Source: Halomonas rhizosphaerae (GTDB lineage Bacteria; Pseudomonadota; Gammaproteobacteria; Pseudomonadales; Halomonadaceae). Taken from it: a DNA stretch of 64,000 bases. Location of the stretch: NCBI RefSeq assembly GCF_030010555.1, contig NZ_JASCQP010000027.1, positions 154,610 to 218,609 on the forward strand, given 5' to 3'. Below the pieces are notes generated by a model, which did not search any database, was not told the DNA's origin, and saw nothing but the letters and a program-made list of their open reading frames with translations. Below are positions 1-8,861 of the stretch, one piece after another; positions within the stretch are counted from its first letter, which is position 1; each line of letters starts with the position of its first letter. A program made the position numbers and the translations under genes.

Positions 1-1139
1 GCGACCTGATCTACAACGCCTGCTATGCCTATCAGGACTATCCACCCGATGCGAGACGACTCGATATCCTGCTGGAAAGCGCGCTGGGCATGGCAAGCCT
101 CCATGAAGCTCACCCCATCCCAACGCTTTCCTGCCCGGACGATAACCATCACATGATCGGCGAGAGCTCGGTCATGCGAGAACTCTACCGCACCATTCAC
201 AAGGTGGCCGGTGCCGATGCTCCCGTCCTGATTACCGGGGAGTCCGGTACGGGGAAGGAACTCACGGCTCGAGCCATCCATGCCCATTCATCCAGAGGCC
301 ATGGCCCGTTCAACGTCGTCAATTGTGGGGCTCTACCTTCCGGCCTCATCCAGTCCGAACTCTTCGGCCATGAGAAGGGCGCCTTCACCGGGGCCAACCA
401 GCGCAAGATAGGCATTATAGAAAACTCACAAGGAGGAACGCTTTTTCTCGACGAGATCGGGGATCTGCCCCTGGATATGCAGGTCAACCTGCTCCGCTTC
501 CTGGAAAACCTCAAGGTCTTCCGCGTCGGTGGACTCAAGGAAATCCCCGTCGATGTCAGGGTCCTTGCCGCGACCCACGTCGACCTCGAGAAAGCGGTGG
601 AGATGGGAGAGTTCCGCGAGGACCTCTATCACCGGCTCAATGTGCTTCAAGTCAGGACACCAGCGCTAAGGGAACACCCAGAGGACATCGAGCCGCTCGC
701 CCGTTTCTTCTTCCAGAAGTTCTCCGCAGAAAAGCCATCCCGGGTTCGTGGGTTCAGCCACGATTGTACGGTAGTCATGCGACAGCACCCCTGGCCGGGG
801 AACATACGTGAACTGGTCAACCGGGTCAGGCGTTCCATGGTCATGTGCGAGCAACGACTCATCAGACCCACCGACATGGGGCTCGAAAGACGCCAGAGTC
901 TTTCACGGGATACCGATACCCTGCAGCAGGTACGCGACATGGCAGAGTCTGAAGCCATCAGGGCTGCCCTGGCACGCAACAAGCACAAGGTGCTGCATGC
1001 GGCGCGAGAGCTGGGCGTGTCGCGGGTCACCTTGTATCGGCTACTCGAGAAGCACTGCATCGACAAGAACGGTGGTTCGGTTGATGGAAAAACGGTTGAT
1101 CCATCGACATTCAGATTAGTTCAACTAACCTCAACATGA
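1..1139 (+). CDS. sigma-54-dependent activator, VpsR/FleQ-like (5'-truncated)
   Basis: Bacterial enhancer-binding protein that would remodel sigma-54 RNA polymerase. The reading frame is open to the window edge, so the first Met at 90 is probably internal. The upstream residues (ending in LLESALGMASL) look like the end of a VpsR-type receiver-like domain. Counting from that Met: Walker A GESGTGKE at about 50-57, the sigma-54 contact loop GAFTGA at about 97-102, Walker B GGTLFLDEIGD at about 115-125, and a Fis-type helix-turn-helix in the last 55 residues (about 296-325). All key motifs are intact. VpsR-like proteins often control matrix or fibre genes and may bind c-di-GMP. The neighbouring Fap-like genes carry sigma-54-type promoters, so they are its likely targets (inference). 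Confidence 0.93.
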   Translation, partial: DLIYNACYAYQDYPPDARRLDILLESALGMASLHEAHPIPTLSCPDDNHHMIGESSVMRELYRTIHKVAGADAPVLITGESGTGKELTARAIHAHSSRGHGPFNVVNCGALPSGLIQSELFGHEKGAFTGANQRKIGIIENSQGGTLFLDEIGDLPLDMQVNLLRFLENLKVFRVGGLKEIPVDVRVLAATHVDLEKAVEMGEFREDLYHRLNVLQVRTPALREHPEDIEPLARFFFQKFSAEKPSRVRGFSHDCTVVMRQHPWPGNIRELVNRVRRSMVMCEQRLIRPTDMGLERRQSLSRDTDTLQQVRDMAESEAIRAALARNKHKVLHAARELGVSRVTLYRLLEKHCIDKNGGSVDGKTVDPSTFRLVQLTST

Positions 1140-1234
1140 TGGATGAGGGTCACATACGCCCACTGACCAGTCCTACTCATACTTGACAGGGGTTCTGTGA
1201 CCAAAATTGGTCGATGTCTCTCCCGGGGCGGACG

Positions 1235-1250
1235 AGGCACTACGCAAGCA
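1235..1250 (+). promoter_or_regulatory. possible sigma-54 promoter before the outer-membrane protein gene
   Basis: AGGCACTACGCAAGCA has GG and GC dinucleotides separated by exactly 10 bases and a perfect GGCAC half. The -12 half is weaker (AAGC instead of TTGC). The predicted transcript start would fall only about 10 bases before the ATG at 1271, which is short, so this is a tentative call supported mainly by the adjacent sigma-54 activator. Confidence 0.35.
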
Positions 1251-1270
1251 AGAAGAAAAGGAAGGGAACC

Positions 1271-2362
1271 ATGAGTTCACGAGCCACGAGCATCCTCTAT
1301 ACCGCCAGCATGCTAACGGTGATCGGTTGCACGCCGGTTCTGGCCCAGCAGACGGCACAGGACACGCAGATCCAACCGGTCGGCCAGGAGCCCGAGCAGC
1401 AGGAGGTCCAGCCGGACGTCCAGGCCATGGCGGAATATGGCGGCGTGCTGACTCCCAAGGGCAGGCTGGTACTGGAGCCGGAATTCCAGTACTCCCACGA
1501 GAGCATCAACCGGATGACATTCCAGGGCGTGGAAGTATTGAGTACGCTCCTAATCGGCGTGTTCACGGCAGAGGATGTCGACCGGGACAACTACACGGCC
1601 TCTTTGACCGGTCGTCTGGGCTTTACCGATCGCCTGGAACTCGAGATGAAGGTGCCCTATGTCTACCGGGATGAATCGAACCGTGTCACCGTCTCCGAAG
1701 TTGACCCCGACTTCACTCTGAACAGAGAATTATCCAATGATGCGCTGGGCGATATCGAGTTGGCTGCGCACTATCAGATCAACCGTGGCCTGGATGGCAT
1801 GCCCTACTTCATCGGCAACCTTCGCTACAAGAGCACCACTGGTGAGGGGCCCTTCGATATCCGCCGCAACAGCGCGGGAACCCCCCTGGAACTGTCCACC
1901 GGCACCGGCTTCCACTCGATCGAGCCCAGCATCACCATGCTGCTTCCCTCCGCGCCGGCCGTCTACTTCGCCAATCTGGGCTACGTCTTTCATCTGGAAG
2001 ATGATGTCAACCAGCAGGTTACCCAGGATGATGACGACCTGTTCATAGGTGATGTGGATCCCGGAGATGCCGTTCGACTGAGTTTCGGCATGGCCTACTC
2101 CATCAACCCGAGGACTTCCTTCACACTGGGCTACAAGAACGACTTCATCGGCAAGACCAAGACGGAATATGTCAACAACACTGACGGCACTACCACCCGG
2201 GTCAGCTCCAACACACTGAACGTCGGCTCCCTGCTGCTCGGGTGGTCCTACCAGCTGAATCCGGATGTCTCGGTCAACCTGGGTTTAGAACTGGGTATTA
2301 CCGACGATGCCCCGGACACGACCCTGACCCTGCGCATGCCCATCGGCATGGACGCGTTCTAG
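1271..2362 (+). CDS. outer-membrane beta-barrel transporter, FapF-like
   Basis: Predicted 363-residue outer-membrane protein of the 'transporter' (phenol MetA-degradation-like) barrel family that includes FapF, the export pore of functional amyloid. I chose Met 1271 because GGAAGGG lies just upstream; the open frame starts earlier at 1214 without a ribosome site. An N-terminal signal peptide ends at PVLA-QQ; a lipobox-like VIGC also occurs, so lipoprotein processing is possible. A Gln/Glu-rich linker (about residues 26-50) precedes the conserved block beginning GGVLTPKGRLVLEPEFQYS. The rest alternates hydrophobic and polar residues and ends in Phe, typical of Omp85-assembled barrels. It is convergent with the operon encoding a C39 peptidase and glycine-rich protein, as expected for a fibre-secretion locus. 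Confidence 0.8.
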   Translation: MSSRATSILYTASMLTVIGCTPVLAQQTAQDTQIQPVGQEPEQQEVQPDVQAMAEYGGVLTPKGRLVLEPEFQYSHESINRMTFQGVEVLSTLLIGVFTAEDVDRDNYTASLTGRLGFTDRLELEMKVPYVYRDESNRVTVSEVDPDFTLNRELSNDALGDIELAAHYQINRGLDGMPYFIGNLRYKSTTGEGPFDIRRNSAGTPLELSTGTGFHSIEPSITMLLPSAPAVYFANLGYVFHLEDDVNQQVTQDDDDLFIGDVDPGDAVRLSFGMAYSINPRTSFTLGYKNDFIGKTKTEYVNNTDGTTTRVSSNTLNVGSLLLGWSYQLNPDVSVNLGLELGITDDAPDTTLTLRMPIGMDAF

Positions 2363-2379
2363 CCAAGGGTATAAAACAT

Positions 2380-2404
2380 GACGGCTGCCGAATCGGCAGC
2401 CGTC
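2380..2404. terminator. bidirectional terminator between convergent fap-like units
   Basis: A perfect 11-bp stem (GACGGCTGCCG / CGGCAGCCGTC) with an AAT loop follows the barrel gene. Reading on the minus strand the hairpin is followed by ATGTTTTAT, so it can also end the convergent operon arriving from 2498. Confidence 0.75.
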
Positions 2405-2497
2405 TCATCACGTTCATCTTTCCCTCAACCATACCTTCCTCCAGGGTATGCCCTGCCCTCATATGACAGTGCGCACATGGTTGCCGGCTGGTATCTA

Positions 2498-3199
2498 TCA
2501 GCGCAGGATTCCCGAGAAGGAATCAACAATTTCGGCCCTTTGCTTGGCTGCCCTAAGTGCGCCAACATTATTGAGGCGAACGTCGATATCGATCCTCTGC
2601 TGAATATCCCTTCCGGAAGCATTGCTCACCACACCGCTGACAATGGCGTTACGCGTGATATTGTGCAGGGCTGCCGTGAAACCCTTGGGATCGTTCAGGG
2701 TAACGCCGGAAAAGTCCGCCAGCCCCGAGAGGTCGATACTACCGGGACTCACATCGGTCACAGTGAGCCCCGTACCCGGTCCCACCTGACTGGCTGACAT
2801 GGAGGGATCACGGAATGTCTGGGACACGATGTCGGCTCCCGCCTTTGTGAAGTTAACGACCGACACCAGTTCGATACTGTTGTCGATCATCGTCTGCAGT
2901 CTCGCGCCGAAGTCCACGTCGAGTCCACCGATATTGAATCCCGCCCGCATCTGATCGAGCTCGGCCTCGGCGATGACGTCCCCTCGATGGAAGTCATCCC
3001 TCGTCACCGCCGATGACTCAACCTCCGGATAGAGACTCGCCGGTGCCTGAGCGCTCACGTACTGTACCCATTGGCCATTGACCGGAGCGTCATATTCTGC
3101 CAGCGGGGCCGCCTGGCCTCCGGCTGCCACCAGCACCAGCAGAGCGCCCATCCACCGCGGCCCATTTGTCCTTCGCATCGTCCTAGTTCGAGATGGCAT
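2498..3199 (-). CDS. exported protein of the Fap-like operon
   Basis: Protein of 233 residues, last gene of the operon, 15 bases after the C39 peptidase gene. The start at 3199 is set by GAGGAG eight bases upstream. A hydrophobic segment near residues 16-31 (ALLVLVAAGGQAAPLA) reads as a signal peptide with cleavage after AQA or AAP. The mature part has the motif AELDQMRAGF, then Gly/Asp-rich segments and a C-terminal region with many small polar residues. No catalytic motif is visible. Its position suggests a minor fibre subunit or assembly factor comparable to FapE; that role is inferred from context, not from a sequence match I can prove. Confidence 0.75.
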   Translation of the reverse strand: MPSRTRTMRRTNGPRWMGALLVLVAAGGQAAPLAEYDAPVNGQWVQYVSAQAPASLYPEVESSAVTRDDFHRGDVIAEAELDQMRAGFNIGGLDVDFGARLQTMIDNSIELVSVVNFTKAGADIVSQTFRDPSMSASQVGPGTGLTVTDVSPGSIDLSGLADFSGVTLNDPKGFTAALHNITRNAIVSGVVSNASGRDIQQRIDIDVRLNNVGALRAAKQRAEIVDSFSGILR

Positions 3200-3214
3200 C
3201 TTCAGAACTCCTCA

Positions 3215-3919
3215 TTATCGGCCCATCTCATTCCTGGCGGGCAGGGTCAGCAGGCTGGCACCAATGCTTGAGCGGTTCACACCTCTCGCCAACGGTGAAT
3301 CGGGACGCACGGCCCAGTCCTGCTCATGGTTGAAGTGGTTACGGGCAATCTCGATCTCCTCGCGCGCCCCCAGAACCGTTCCGTTCCACAGGGACTCGAA
3401 GTGCTCTCTCGGCACCACTTGGGTGCCTGCTGCAGGATCGCCTACCAGGATATTATCGGCATCGATGCCCTTGACGACGACGAAATGCTTGTAGCCCCCG
3501 GTGTCCACCATGGTAATGGCTGGCACCCCGATTCGAATGAAGTCATCCAGGCTGATCCTGAACCCATCGGCATTGAGCCCTTGGGCATCCAGGTAACGCT
3601 TCATGTCCAGCATGGAGAAACCGTGTCGCTGTATCTGCTCGGCATCCCCGGCACGGATCATGCTTTCAAAGACCTCTGCCTCGGTGGTCTGGCGCTGGTA
3701 GTGGAAGGTCAACAGTGTCGCGACGGACGCGGAGCCACAGCTGAAGTCGTACTGCTGCCTGATCACCCTGTCCCAGCCCTTCTCCTGCAGGCTCTTGGCC
3801 TCGACCTGAAAGCTGCCGAAACGATTGGCAATGGCTACCTGGCCGGCATGGGCAACCAAAGTACTTCCAATGAGAACGAGTGACGCCATGCCACAGCAGA
3901 ATTGCCTGGTCAGTTTCAT
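3215..3919 (-). CDS. C39-family cysteine peptidase, FapD-like
   Basis: Secreted 234-residue protein with signal peptide (cleavage near AHA-GQ). It carries the papain-like C39 domain: Cys in QQYDFSCGSASVATLL (about residue 60), the histidine in GYKHFVVVKG (about residue 145) and Asp in the following VGDPAAG. In bacteriocin exporters this domain cuts double-glycine leaders. In fap operons a stand-alone C39 protein (FapD) accompanies the pore and is needed for fibre export. All three catalytic positions look present, so an active protease is plausible. AGGGG upstream supports the start. Third of four genes on the minus strand. Confidence 0.88.
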   Translation of the reverse strand: MKLTRQFCCGMASLVLIGSTLVAHAGQVAIANRFGSFQVEAKSLQEKGWDRVIRQQYDFSCGSASVATLLTFHYQRQTTEAEVFESMIRAGDAEQIQRHGFSMLDMKRYLDAQGLNADGFRISLDDFIRIGVPAITMVDTGGYKHFVVVKGIDADNILVGDPAAGTQVVPREHFESLWNGTVLGAREEIEIARNHFNHEQDWAVRPDSPLARGVNRSSIGASLLTLPARNEMGR

Positions 3920-3969
3920 GGCAAGTCATCCCCTGGCTGGAAAATCGTGGATCCGAACCCGATCAAGGC

Positions 3970-4398
3970 TCAGTTTGCGATGAAGACACTGATGCCCACC
4001 GCATTGTTGATGGAATTCCCGTTGCCGGTCACGGCGCTGAAGATTCCGGTACCGCTATAGCTCCCCAAGGCATCTGGGGCGAAGCTTATATTGCCCGAGA
4101 CCATGTCCCCACCGATATCGAAGGAGGTATCCGTCACCGAGGCCTTCATGTTCTGGACGCTTTTCACCGAATTGAAGTTGACGATCGTCTCCCCTTCCCT
4201 GGCCCGTGCCTTACCCATCTCCTCCAGATCCATCCGCTCCATGGCAGCGAAGCCAGCCGCCTGAGCTGAAGAGCCATCATCTGCCTGGCTCTGTGCCATA
4301 CCGAGGATGATCAGCACCATGGAGAAAGCGATAACCATCAACTGCAGTTGTCGAGGAGATAACGTGGATTGAGTTGAACTGACTGATGACACCTTCAT
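3970..4398 (-). CDS. small exported protein of the Fap-like operon
   Basis: 142-residue protein; start taken at 4398 because GGGAG lies eight bases upstream, whereas the longer frame from 4425 has no ribosome site. One hydrophobic helix (QLQLMVIAFSMVLIILGMAQ, about residues 20-39) serves as signal or anchor, with a possible cleavage after SQA. The C-terminal third, with SGTGIFSAVTGNGNSINNA, is rich in Asn, Ser and Gly and resembles the short amyloid-type strands of fibre subunits; the neighbouring glycine-rich protein ends in a similar style. Possibly a nucleator or minor subunit. No family assigned with certainty. Confidence 0.72.
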   Translation of the reverse strand: MKVSSVSSTQSTLSPRQLQLMVIAFSMVLIILGMAQSQADDGSSAQAAGFAAMERMDLEEMGKARAREGETIVNFNSVKSVQNMKASVTDTSFDIGGDMVSGNISFAPDALGSYSGTGIFSAVTGNGNSINNAVGISVFIAN

Positions 4399-4503
4399 GG
4401 CCTTGACTCCCGGTATCCGGTCCATAGGGACAGTTCATCAAGGGAGCCGATGGAGTTGCCCCCACCAGCCCCCGCTTCTTGCGAGCGCGTCATACGCCCC
4501 GTA

Positions 4504-5670
4504 TCAGTTGGTGCCGATGCTCACGTTGCTGTGAGCCGCGACGTTGGTGCCAGATACCTGGGAGTTGTAGAGCCCGGTGGACACGTTCATGTTGTTGATG
4601 CCACCGAACACTCCGGCTCCGACGGACACGTTGGCGGCACCGGTGGCCAGGCTGGCAGCACCGCCATTGCCGCCGTCACCGCCTGCACCACCGTTGCCGG
4701 CATAAGCGTAGGCATCACCGGTGGTGGCACTGCCACCGCCGCCGCCACCGCCATTGCCATTGCCGCCGTTACCGGCCATGGCATCGCCATCGCCACCATC
4801 GCCGCCGTTACCGGCAGTGGCGGCACCCTCGCCGGTACCAGTACCGGTGCCGCTGCCAGTGCCGGCCCCACCGTCGCCAGAGCTTGCGCTGGCGGTGGCA
4901 TCAGAGTCGGCATCGGCGTCCTGGTCACCAGCAAAGGCTGCGGTCGCATCGTCGTCGGCAAATTCATCACCGACTTCGCCGAGCGCGGCGAGGTTGCCGG
5001 CGGCAGATCCAGAAGCAGCGCCAGCGCCGGAACCTGTGCTCCCGCCTTGACCGGCTCCATTGCCTGCGCCAAGTCCGAGGCCAAGGCCGTTGGCGTCACC
5101 GCCATCTTCTCCTTCCCCGCCTACGGCAGCCGCTAAGCCGCCGGCACCACCATTCCCGTTACCGCCGGCACCACCAACACCGATTCCAACATTGGCAGAA
5201 AGCGCACCTCCGCCTTGTCCACCGTTACCACCAGCAGCACCGCCACCACCAGTGATGGTGATGCCGGCACCGTTGACGGTGGAACTCATCTCTTGCAGAG
5301 AGATGACACTGGTGGAGGTGTTGTAGGACTCGCTCATGGCCCAGGCATCCCCACCTCGGCCTACGGAGCCGCCGTTGCCACCGGTGCCAGTCCCGGCACC
5401 ATAGCCGCCGGTACCGCCGTTGGCCCCGGTGGAATCGTCATCGTTGGAGTCGTCGTCGTTGGTTCCTCCATTGGCACTGCCGCCAAAGCCCCAGCCGGTA
5501 CCGGCAGCACCGTTGCCACCACCGGTGCTGCCACCGATCGCCGTCGCCGTGGAATCCACGTCCTGGTCGACTTCATCGGCGAATCCTGCGCTGGGGTTGG
5601 CATGCGCCGTGGAGATGGCCATCACCATGGCCAGCAGAGGGGTACCCGCTACTACGAGATACTTTTTCAT
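4504..5670 (-). CDS. glycine-rich secreted protein, probable fibre/adhesin subunit
   Basis: 388-residue secreted protein, first gene of the operon. Start at 5670 (MKKYLVV) has GGAGA eight bases upstream; a Met two codons earlier is too close. Signal peptide ends at AHA-NP. The mature chain is dominated by GGxGGNGG-type repeats, with acidic clusters (for example DDDSNDDD near residue 75 and a DADADSD run near residue 255) that could bind calcium. Two less repetitive blocks, YNTSTSVISLQEM (about 117-130) and the last 35 residues from INNMNVSTG, look like structured or amyloid-forming segments. No cysteine is present, unlike FapB/FapC. I infer a matrix or fibre subunit exported by the local barrel protein; a PGRS-like adhesin is the alternative. 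Confidence 0.8.
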   Translation of the reverse strand: MKKYLVVAGTPLLAMVMAISTAHANPSAGFADEVDQDVDSTATAIGGSTGGGNGAAGTGWGFGGSANGGTNDDDSNDDDSTGANGGTGGYGAGTGTGGNGGSVGRGGDAWAMSESYNTSTSVISLQEMSSTVNGAGITITGGGGAAGGNGGQGGGALSANVGIGVGGAGGNGNGGAGGLAAAVGGEGEDGGDANGLGLGLGAGNGAGQGGSTGSGAGAASGSAAGNLAALGEVGDEFADDDATAAFAGDQDADADSDATASASSGDGGAGTGSGTGTGTGEGAATAGNGGDGGDGDAMAGNGGNGNGGGGGGGSATTGDAYAYAGNGGAGGDGGNGGAASLATGAANVSVGAGVFGGINNMNVSTGLYNSQVSGTNVAAHSNVSIGTN

Positions 5671-5783
5671 GATCATGTCTCCATTTGTTGTGTCTGCTGC
5701 AGCCTGCGAACTCGCGCCATCGTCCCTACCCGTTACGCCTGGACCCTTGAATGACGCTTCCTGCTCGCAGTCACCAACCCATC

Positions 5784-5799
5784 AGCATGATCCATGCCA
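5784..5799 (-). promoter_or_regulatory. sigma-54 promoter of the Fap-like operon
   Basis: Read on the minus strand the site is TGGCATGGATCATGCT: GG and GC are exactly 10 bases apart and it matches the TGGCAC-N5-TTGCA consensus at most positions. The start of transcription would be near 5773, giving a leader of about 100 bases before the glycine-rich gene. The sigma-54 activator encoded at 1-1139 is the obvious candidate regulator. Confidence 0.7.
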
Positions 5800-6144
5800 G
5801 TTGACGATCTACTGTATGTAATAGACTGTAAGAAACGAAAATTTATAAAATCCGGACACTTCCCAATCAGTGGGGGCATTGCCGCGGCGTTTTGTAACTG
5901 AATAGTTAGTGCTTCATAAGTGAAACACTGAGTCGGCAAAGCAGCTTGGAGCGCCATGCATTCTCTTCAGAAACAGAGCACTACCGGTTTCACACGAAGT
6001 GACTCGGCAGCGTTACAGTCAGGCATCGAAAAGCACCGGACCGACCAGCTGTCGGCTGGCCGCTCCCCATCGCCGCCGTTATGCTGCTGGGGTTGATGCA
6101 CTGCAGCGGCGGCCAGGCCTGGCCGCCCGGGCCGAGGAGCCAAG
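5800..6144. other. AT-richer intergenic region upstream of the Fap-like operon
   Basis: No convincing gene. This stretch lies behind the sigma-54 promoter and is where enhancer sites for the activator would be expected. It is distinctly AT-richer around 5810-5900 than its flanks. Its right end carries GAGGAG before the patatin gene. Confidence 0.5.
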
Positions 6145-7179
6145 ATGAGCGAGAGACGACGGATCGACCTGGCCCTGCAGGGTGGCGGCGCCCATGGCGC
6201 CTTCACCTGGGGCGTGATGGACCGCCTGCTCGAGGACGAGCGCATCGAGATCGAGGGCATCAGCGGGACCAGTGCCGGCGCCATGAACGGCGTGGTGATG
6301 GCCGATGCTCTGACCCGCGGCGACGAATCCACCGCCCGCGTAGCCCTGCGCGACTTCTGGCGCGCCGTCAGCCGGGCGGGCATGGCGAGCCCCGTGCGCC
6401 GAACCCCGCTGGACGTGCTGACCGGGAACTGGAGCCTCGACCACTCCCCGGGCTACATCGCCCTGGACCTGATGAGCCGGCTGGTCTCGCCCTACCACTT
6501 CAATCCCTTCAACTTCAATCCGCTGCGCGACATCGTCGCCGAACGGGTCGACTTCGACCGGGTCCGCGGCTGCGAGGACCTCAAGCTCTTCGTCACCGCC
6601 ACCAACGTGCGCAGCGGCAAGCAGCGGATCTTCTCCCGCGAGGAGATGAGCCTCGATGCGGTGATGGCCTCGGCCTGTCTGCCCACGGTCTTCCAGGCGG
6701 TGGAAATCGACGGCGAGGCCTACTGGGATGGCGGCTACATGGGCAATCCCTCGCTCTCGCCGCTGCTTCACCAGTGCAGCGCGGGCGACATCCTGGTGGT
6801 GCAGATCACCCCCATGTACCGCCAGGAGGTGCCCACCAGCGCCGCGGACATCCTGAACCGCCTCAACGAGATCACCTTCAATGCCGCCCTGATCAAGGAG
6901 GTGCGGACGATCGTGATGCTGCAGAAGCTGCTCGGCGAGCATGACATCGACATCGGCTGCTACCGGGAGGCGCGGCTCCACCACCTCAGCGGTGACGAAC
7001 CCCTGTCGCACCTCTCCGTCTCCAGCAAGCTCAACGCCGAGTGGGCCTTCCTCTCCCACCTGCATGAACTGGGGCGCGAGACCACCGAGGCCTGGCTCAC
7101 CCAGCACTTCGACGATCTGGGCCAGCGCTCCACCCTGGACGTGGAACGCATCTTCCAGGAGGCCGAGGCGCCTCGCTGA
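6145..7179 (+). CDS. patatin-like phospholipase
   Basis: 344-residue serine lipid acyl hydrolase. The glycine-rich oxyanion motif QGGGAHG (residues 12-18), the nucleophile elbow GTSAG (Ser43) and the catalytic Asp of the WDGG motif (about residue 195) form a complete Ser-Asp dyad. There is no signal peptide, so it should act in the cytoplasm or at the inner membrane on phospholipid or acyl esters. GAGGAG seven bases upstream fixes the start. It is transcribed away from the Fap-like operon and appears monocistronic. Confidence 0.93.
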   Translation: MSERRRIDLALQGGGAHGAFTWGVMDRLLEDERIEIEGISGTSAGAMNGVVMADALTRGDESTARVALRDFWRAVSRAGMASPVRRTPLDVLTGNWSLDHSPGYIALDLMSRLVSPYHFNPFNFNPLRDIVAERVDFDRVRGCEDLKLFVTATNVRSGKQRIFSREEMSLDAVMASACLPTVFQAVEIDGEAYWDGGYMGNPSLSPLLHQCSAGDILVVQITPMYRQEVPTSAADILNRLNEITFNAALIKEVRTIVMLQKLLGEHDIDIGCYREARLHHLSGDEPLSHLSVSSKLNAEWAFLSHLHELGRETTEAWLTQHFDDLGQRSTLDVERIFQEAEAPR

Positions 7180-7405
7180 GCCAACGTTGACGGGGCCTTG
7201 CGATATCGCATTGCAGCATGAGCGAACACCGACCATGCTCGAAACAGGATGGCACCTCGCCGTCCGACAGGCATCCAACCAGGCAGGACCACAGGCAAGG
7301 AGGTGAACGTCGTATCGAGCGGGACGGCACCGCGGGGCCCCTGTCACGTCGCTGACATCGTGCGCCGGCAGTGTCGACACTATGACGACAAGGAGAACTG
7401 CGCCG

Positions 7406-8818
7406 ATGGTACGCATCGACAAGAAGGCCACCCGGCTCTACGTGCTGGACACCAATGTCCTGATCCATGACCCCGCCGCCCTCTACCAGTTCGACGAGCA
7501 CGAGGTGGTCATCCCCATGACCGTGCTCGAGGAGCTCGACAAGCACAAGAACGGCATCCGCGAGATCGCCCGCACCGCCCGCCAGGTCAGCCGTACCCTG
7601 TCCGACCTCACCGCCAACGTCGATATCGACCAGATCCGCGATGGCATTCCCATCCCCCGGCTCATCGGCCCCGAAGGCCGCCTGCGCCTGCTCTGCTACA
7701 CCGACCTGAAACCCCTGGACCCGCTGGAGGAGAGCCCCGACAACCGCATCCTGGCCGAGACCTGCCGGCTGCGCGACGAGCGCCCGGACGCCTCGGTGAT
7801 ACTCGTCACCAAGGACATCAACCTGCGGGTCAAGGCGGCCGCGCTGGGGGTGCCGGTGGAGGACTACCTCACCGATCGCGCCTTCGACGACAGCGACGCC
7901 ATGATCGACGGTGCCCGGATCTATCCCGATGCCGGCCACGACGGCAGCGGGCTCTGGGACAGCCTGGCGGTCGACGTCAAGGTCGAGCGCCAGGACCACA
8001 GGATCGTCTACCGCCTGGCCGGCGACATCCCCCGCGAATGGCACCTCGGTATGCTGGTCTCCGACAGCGACAACGGCGCCAGCTTCGAGGCCATCGTGCG
8101 CGAGGCGGGGCCGAAGCACGCCCACCTCGAGCTGCTCACCAACTACCGTCACGCCACCAGCGTCTGGGGGGTGCACGCCCACGACAGCCGGCAGAACTTC
8201 ACCCTCAACCTGCTGATGGACGACGACATCGACCTGGTGACCATCGCCGGCAGCGCGGGCACCGGCAAGACCTTCATGACCCTGGCCGCGGCCTTCCAGC
8301 AGACCCTGGACACCAAGCGCTTCGAGCGCATCGTCTTCACCCGGGCGCCGATCTCGATGAGCGAGGACATCGGCTTCCTGCCGGGCACCGAGGAGGAGAA
8401 GATGTCGCCCTGGATGGGGGCCTTCCACGACAACATGGACAACCTGCTGCGCGACGAGCACGACGGCAGCAGCACCTGGAACCAGGACGCCACCCGCCAG
8501 CTGCTCGGCTCGCGAGTGCAGATCCGCGCGCCCGGCTTCATGCGCGGGCGCACCCTCAACGACACCTTCCTGATCATCGACGAGGCGCAGAACTTTACTC
8601 CCAAGCAACTCAAGTCCCTGATCACCCGGGCCGGGCGCAACACCAAGATCGTCTGCCTGGGCAACGTCGGCCAGATCGACACGCCGTACCTGACCGCCAA
8701 CACCTGTGGCATGGCGGCGGTGGTCCAGCACTTCCGCGACTGGCCCCATGCCGGCCACGTGACCCTCAAGAGCGTGGAGCGCTCGCGCCTGGCGCTGGCC
8801 GGCGAGGAGCTGCTCTGA
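7406..8818 (+). CDS. PIN domain-PhoH family ATPase
   Basis: 470-residue fusion of an N-terminal PIN nuclease-like domain (YVLDTNVLIHD near residue 14, with further acidic residues) and a C-terminal PhoH P-loop ATPase (GSAGTGKT at 282-289; Walker B TFLIIDEAQN near residue 390). This is the PhoH2/YlaK-type architecture, associated with RNA unwinding and cleavage. Met 7406 is preferred because AGGAG precedes it by ten bases; the Met at 7382 has no ribosome site. Soluble protein; substrate in this organism unknown. Confidence 0.93.
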   Translation: MVRIDKKATRLYVLDTNVLIHDPAALYQFDEHEVVIPMTVLEELDKHKNGIREIARTARQVSRTLSDLTANVDIDQIRDGIPIPRLIGPEGRLRLLCYTDLKPLDPLEESPDNRILAETCRLRDERPDASVILVTKDINLRVKAAALGVPVEDYLTDRAFDDSDAMIDGARIYPDAGHDGSGLWDSLAVDVKVERQDHRIVYRLAGDIPREWHLGMLVSDSDNGASFEAIVREAGPKHAHLELLTNYRHATSVWGVHAHDSRQNFTLNLLMDDDIDLVTIAGSAGTGKTFMTLAAAFQQTLDTKRFERIVFTRAPISMSEDIGFLPGTEEEKMSPWMGAFHDNMDNLLRDEHDGSSTWNQDATRQLLGSRVQIRAPGFMRGRTLNDTFLIIDEAQNFTPKQLKSLITRAGRNTKIVCLGNVGQIDTPYLTANTCGMAAVVQHFRDWPHAGHVTLKSVERSRLALAGEELL

Positions 8819-8861
8819 CCCGCGCCCCCGCCCGGCCTGATCCATCGCCCTTGGCGGCGGG

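Noticed and set aside
1225-1238. Alternative sigma-54 site GG-N10-GC before the barrel gene
   Set aside because: Spacing fits but neither half matches consensus beyond the dinucleotides; the 1235-1250 site is better.
4600-5560. Repetitive DNA suspected to be a CRISPR or satellite array
   Set aside because: Repeats are irregular, in frame and encode Gly-rich protein; no spacer-repeat periodicity.
4450-5821. Several plus- and minus-strand frames inside the glycine-rich gene
   Set aside because: By-products of the GGN-repeat DNA; only the minus frame with signal peptide and ribosome site is credible.
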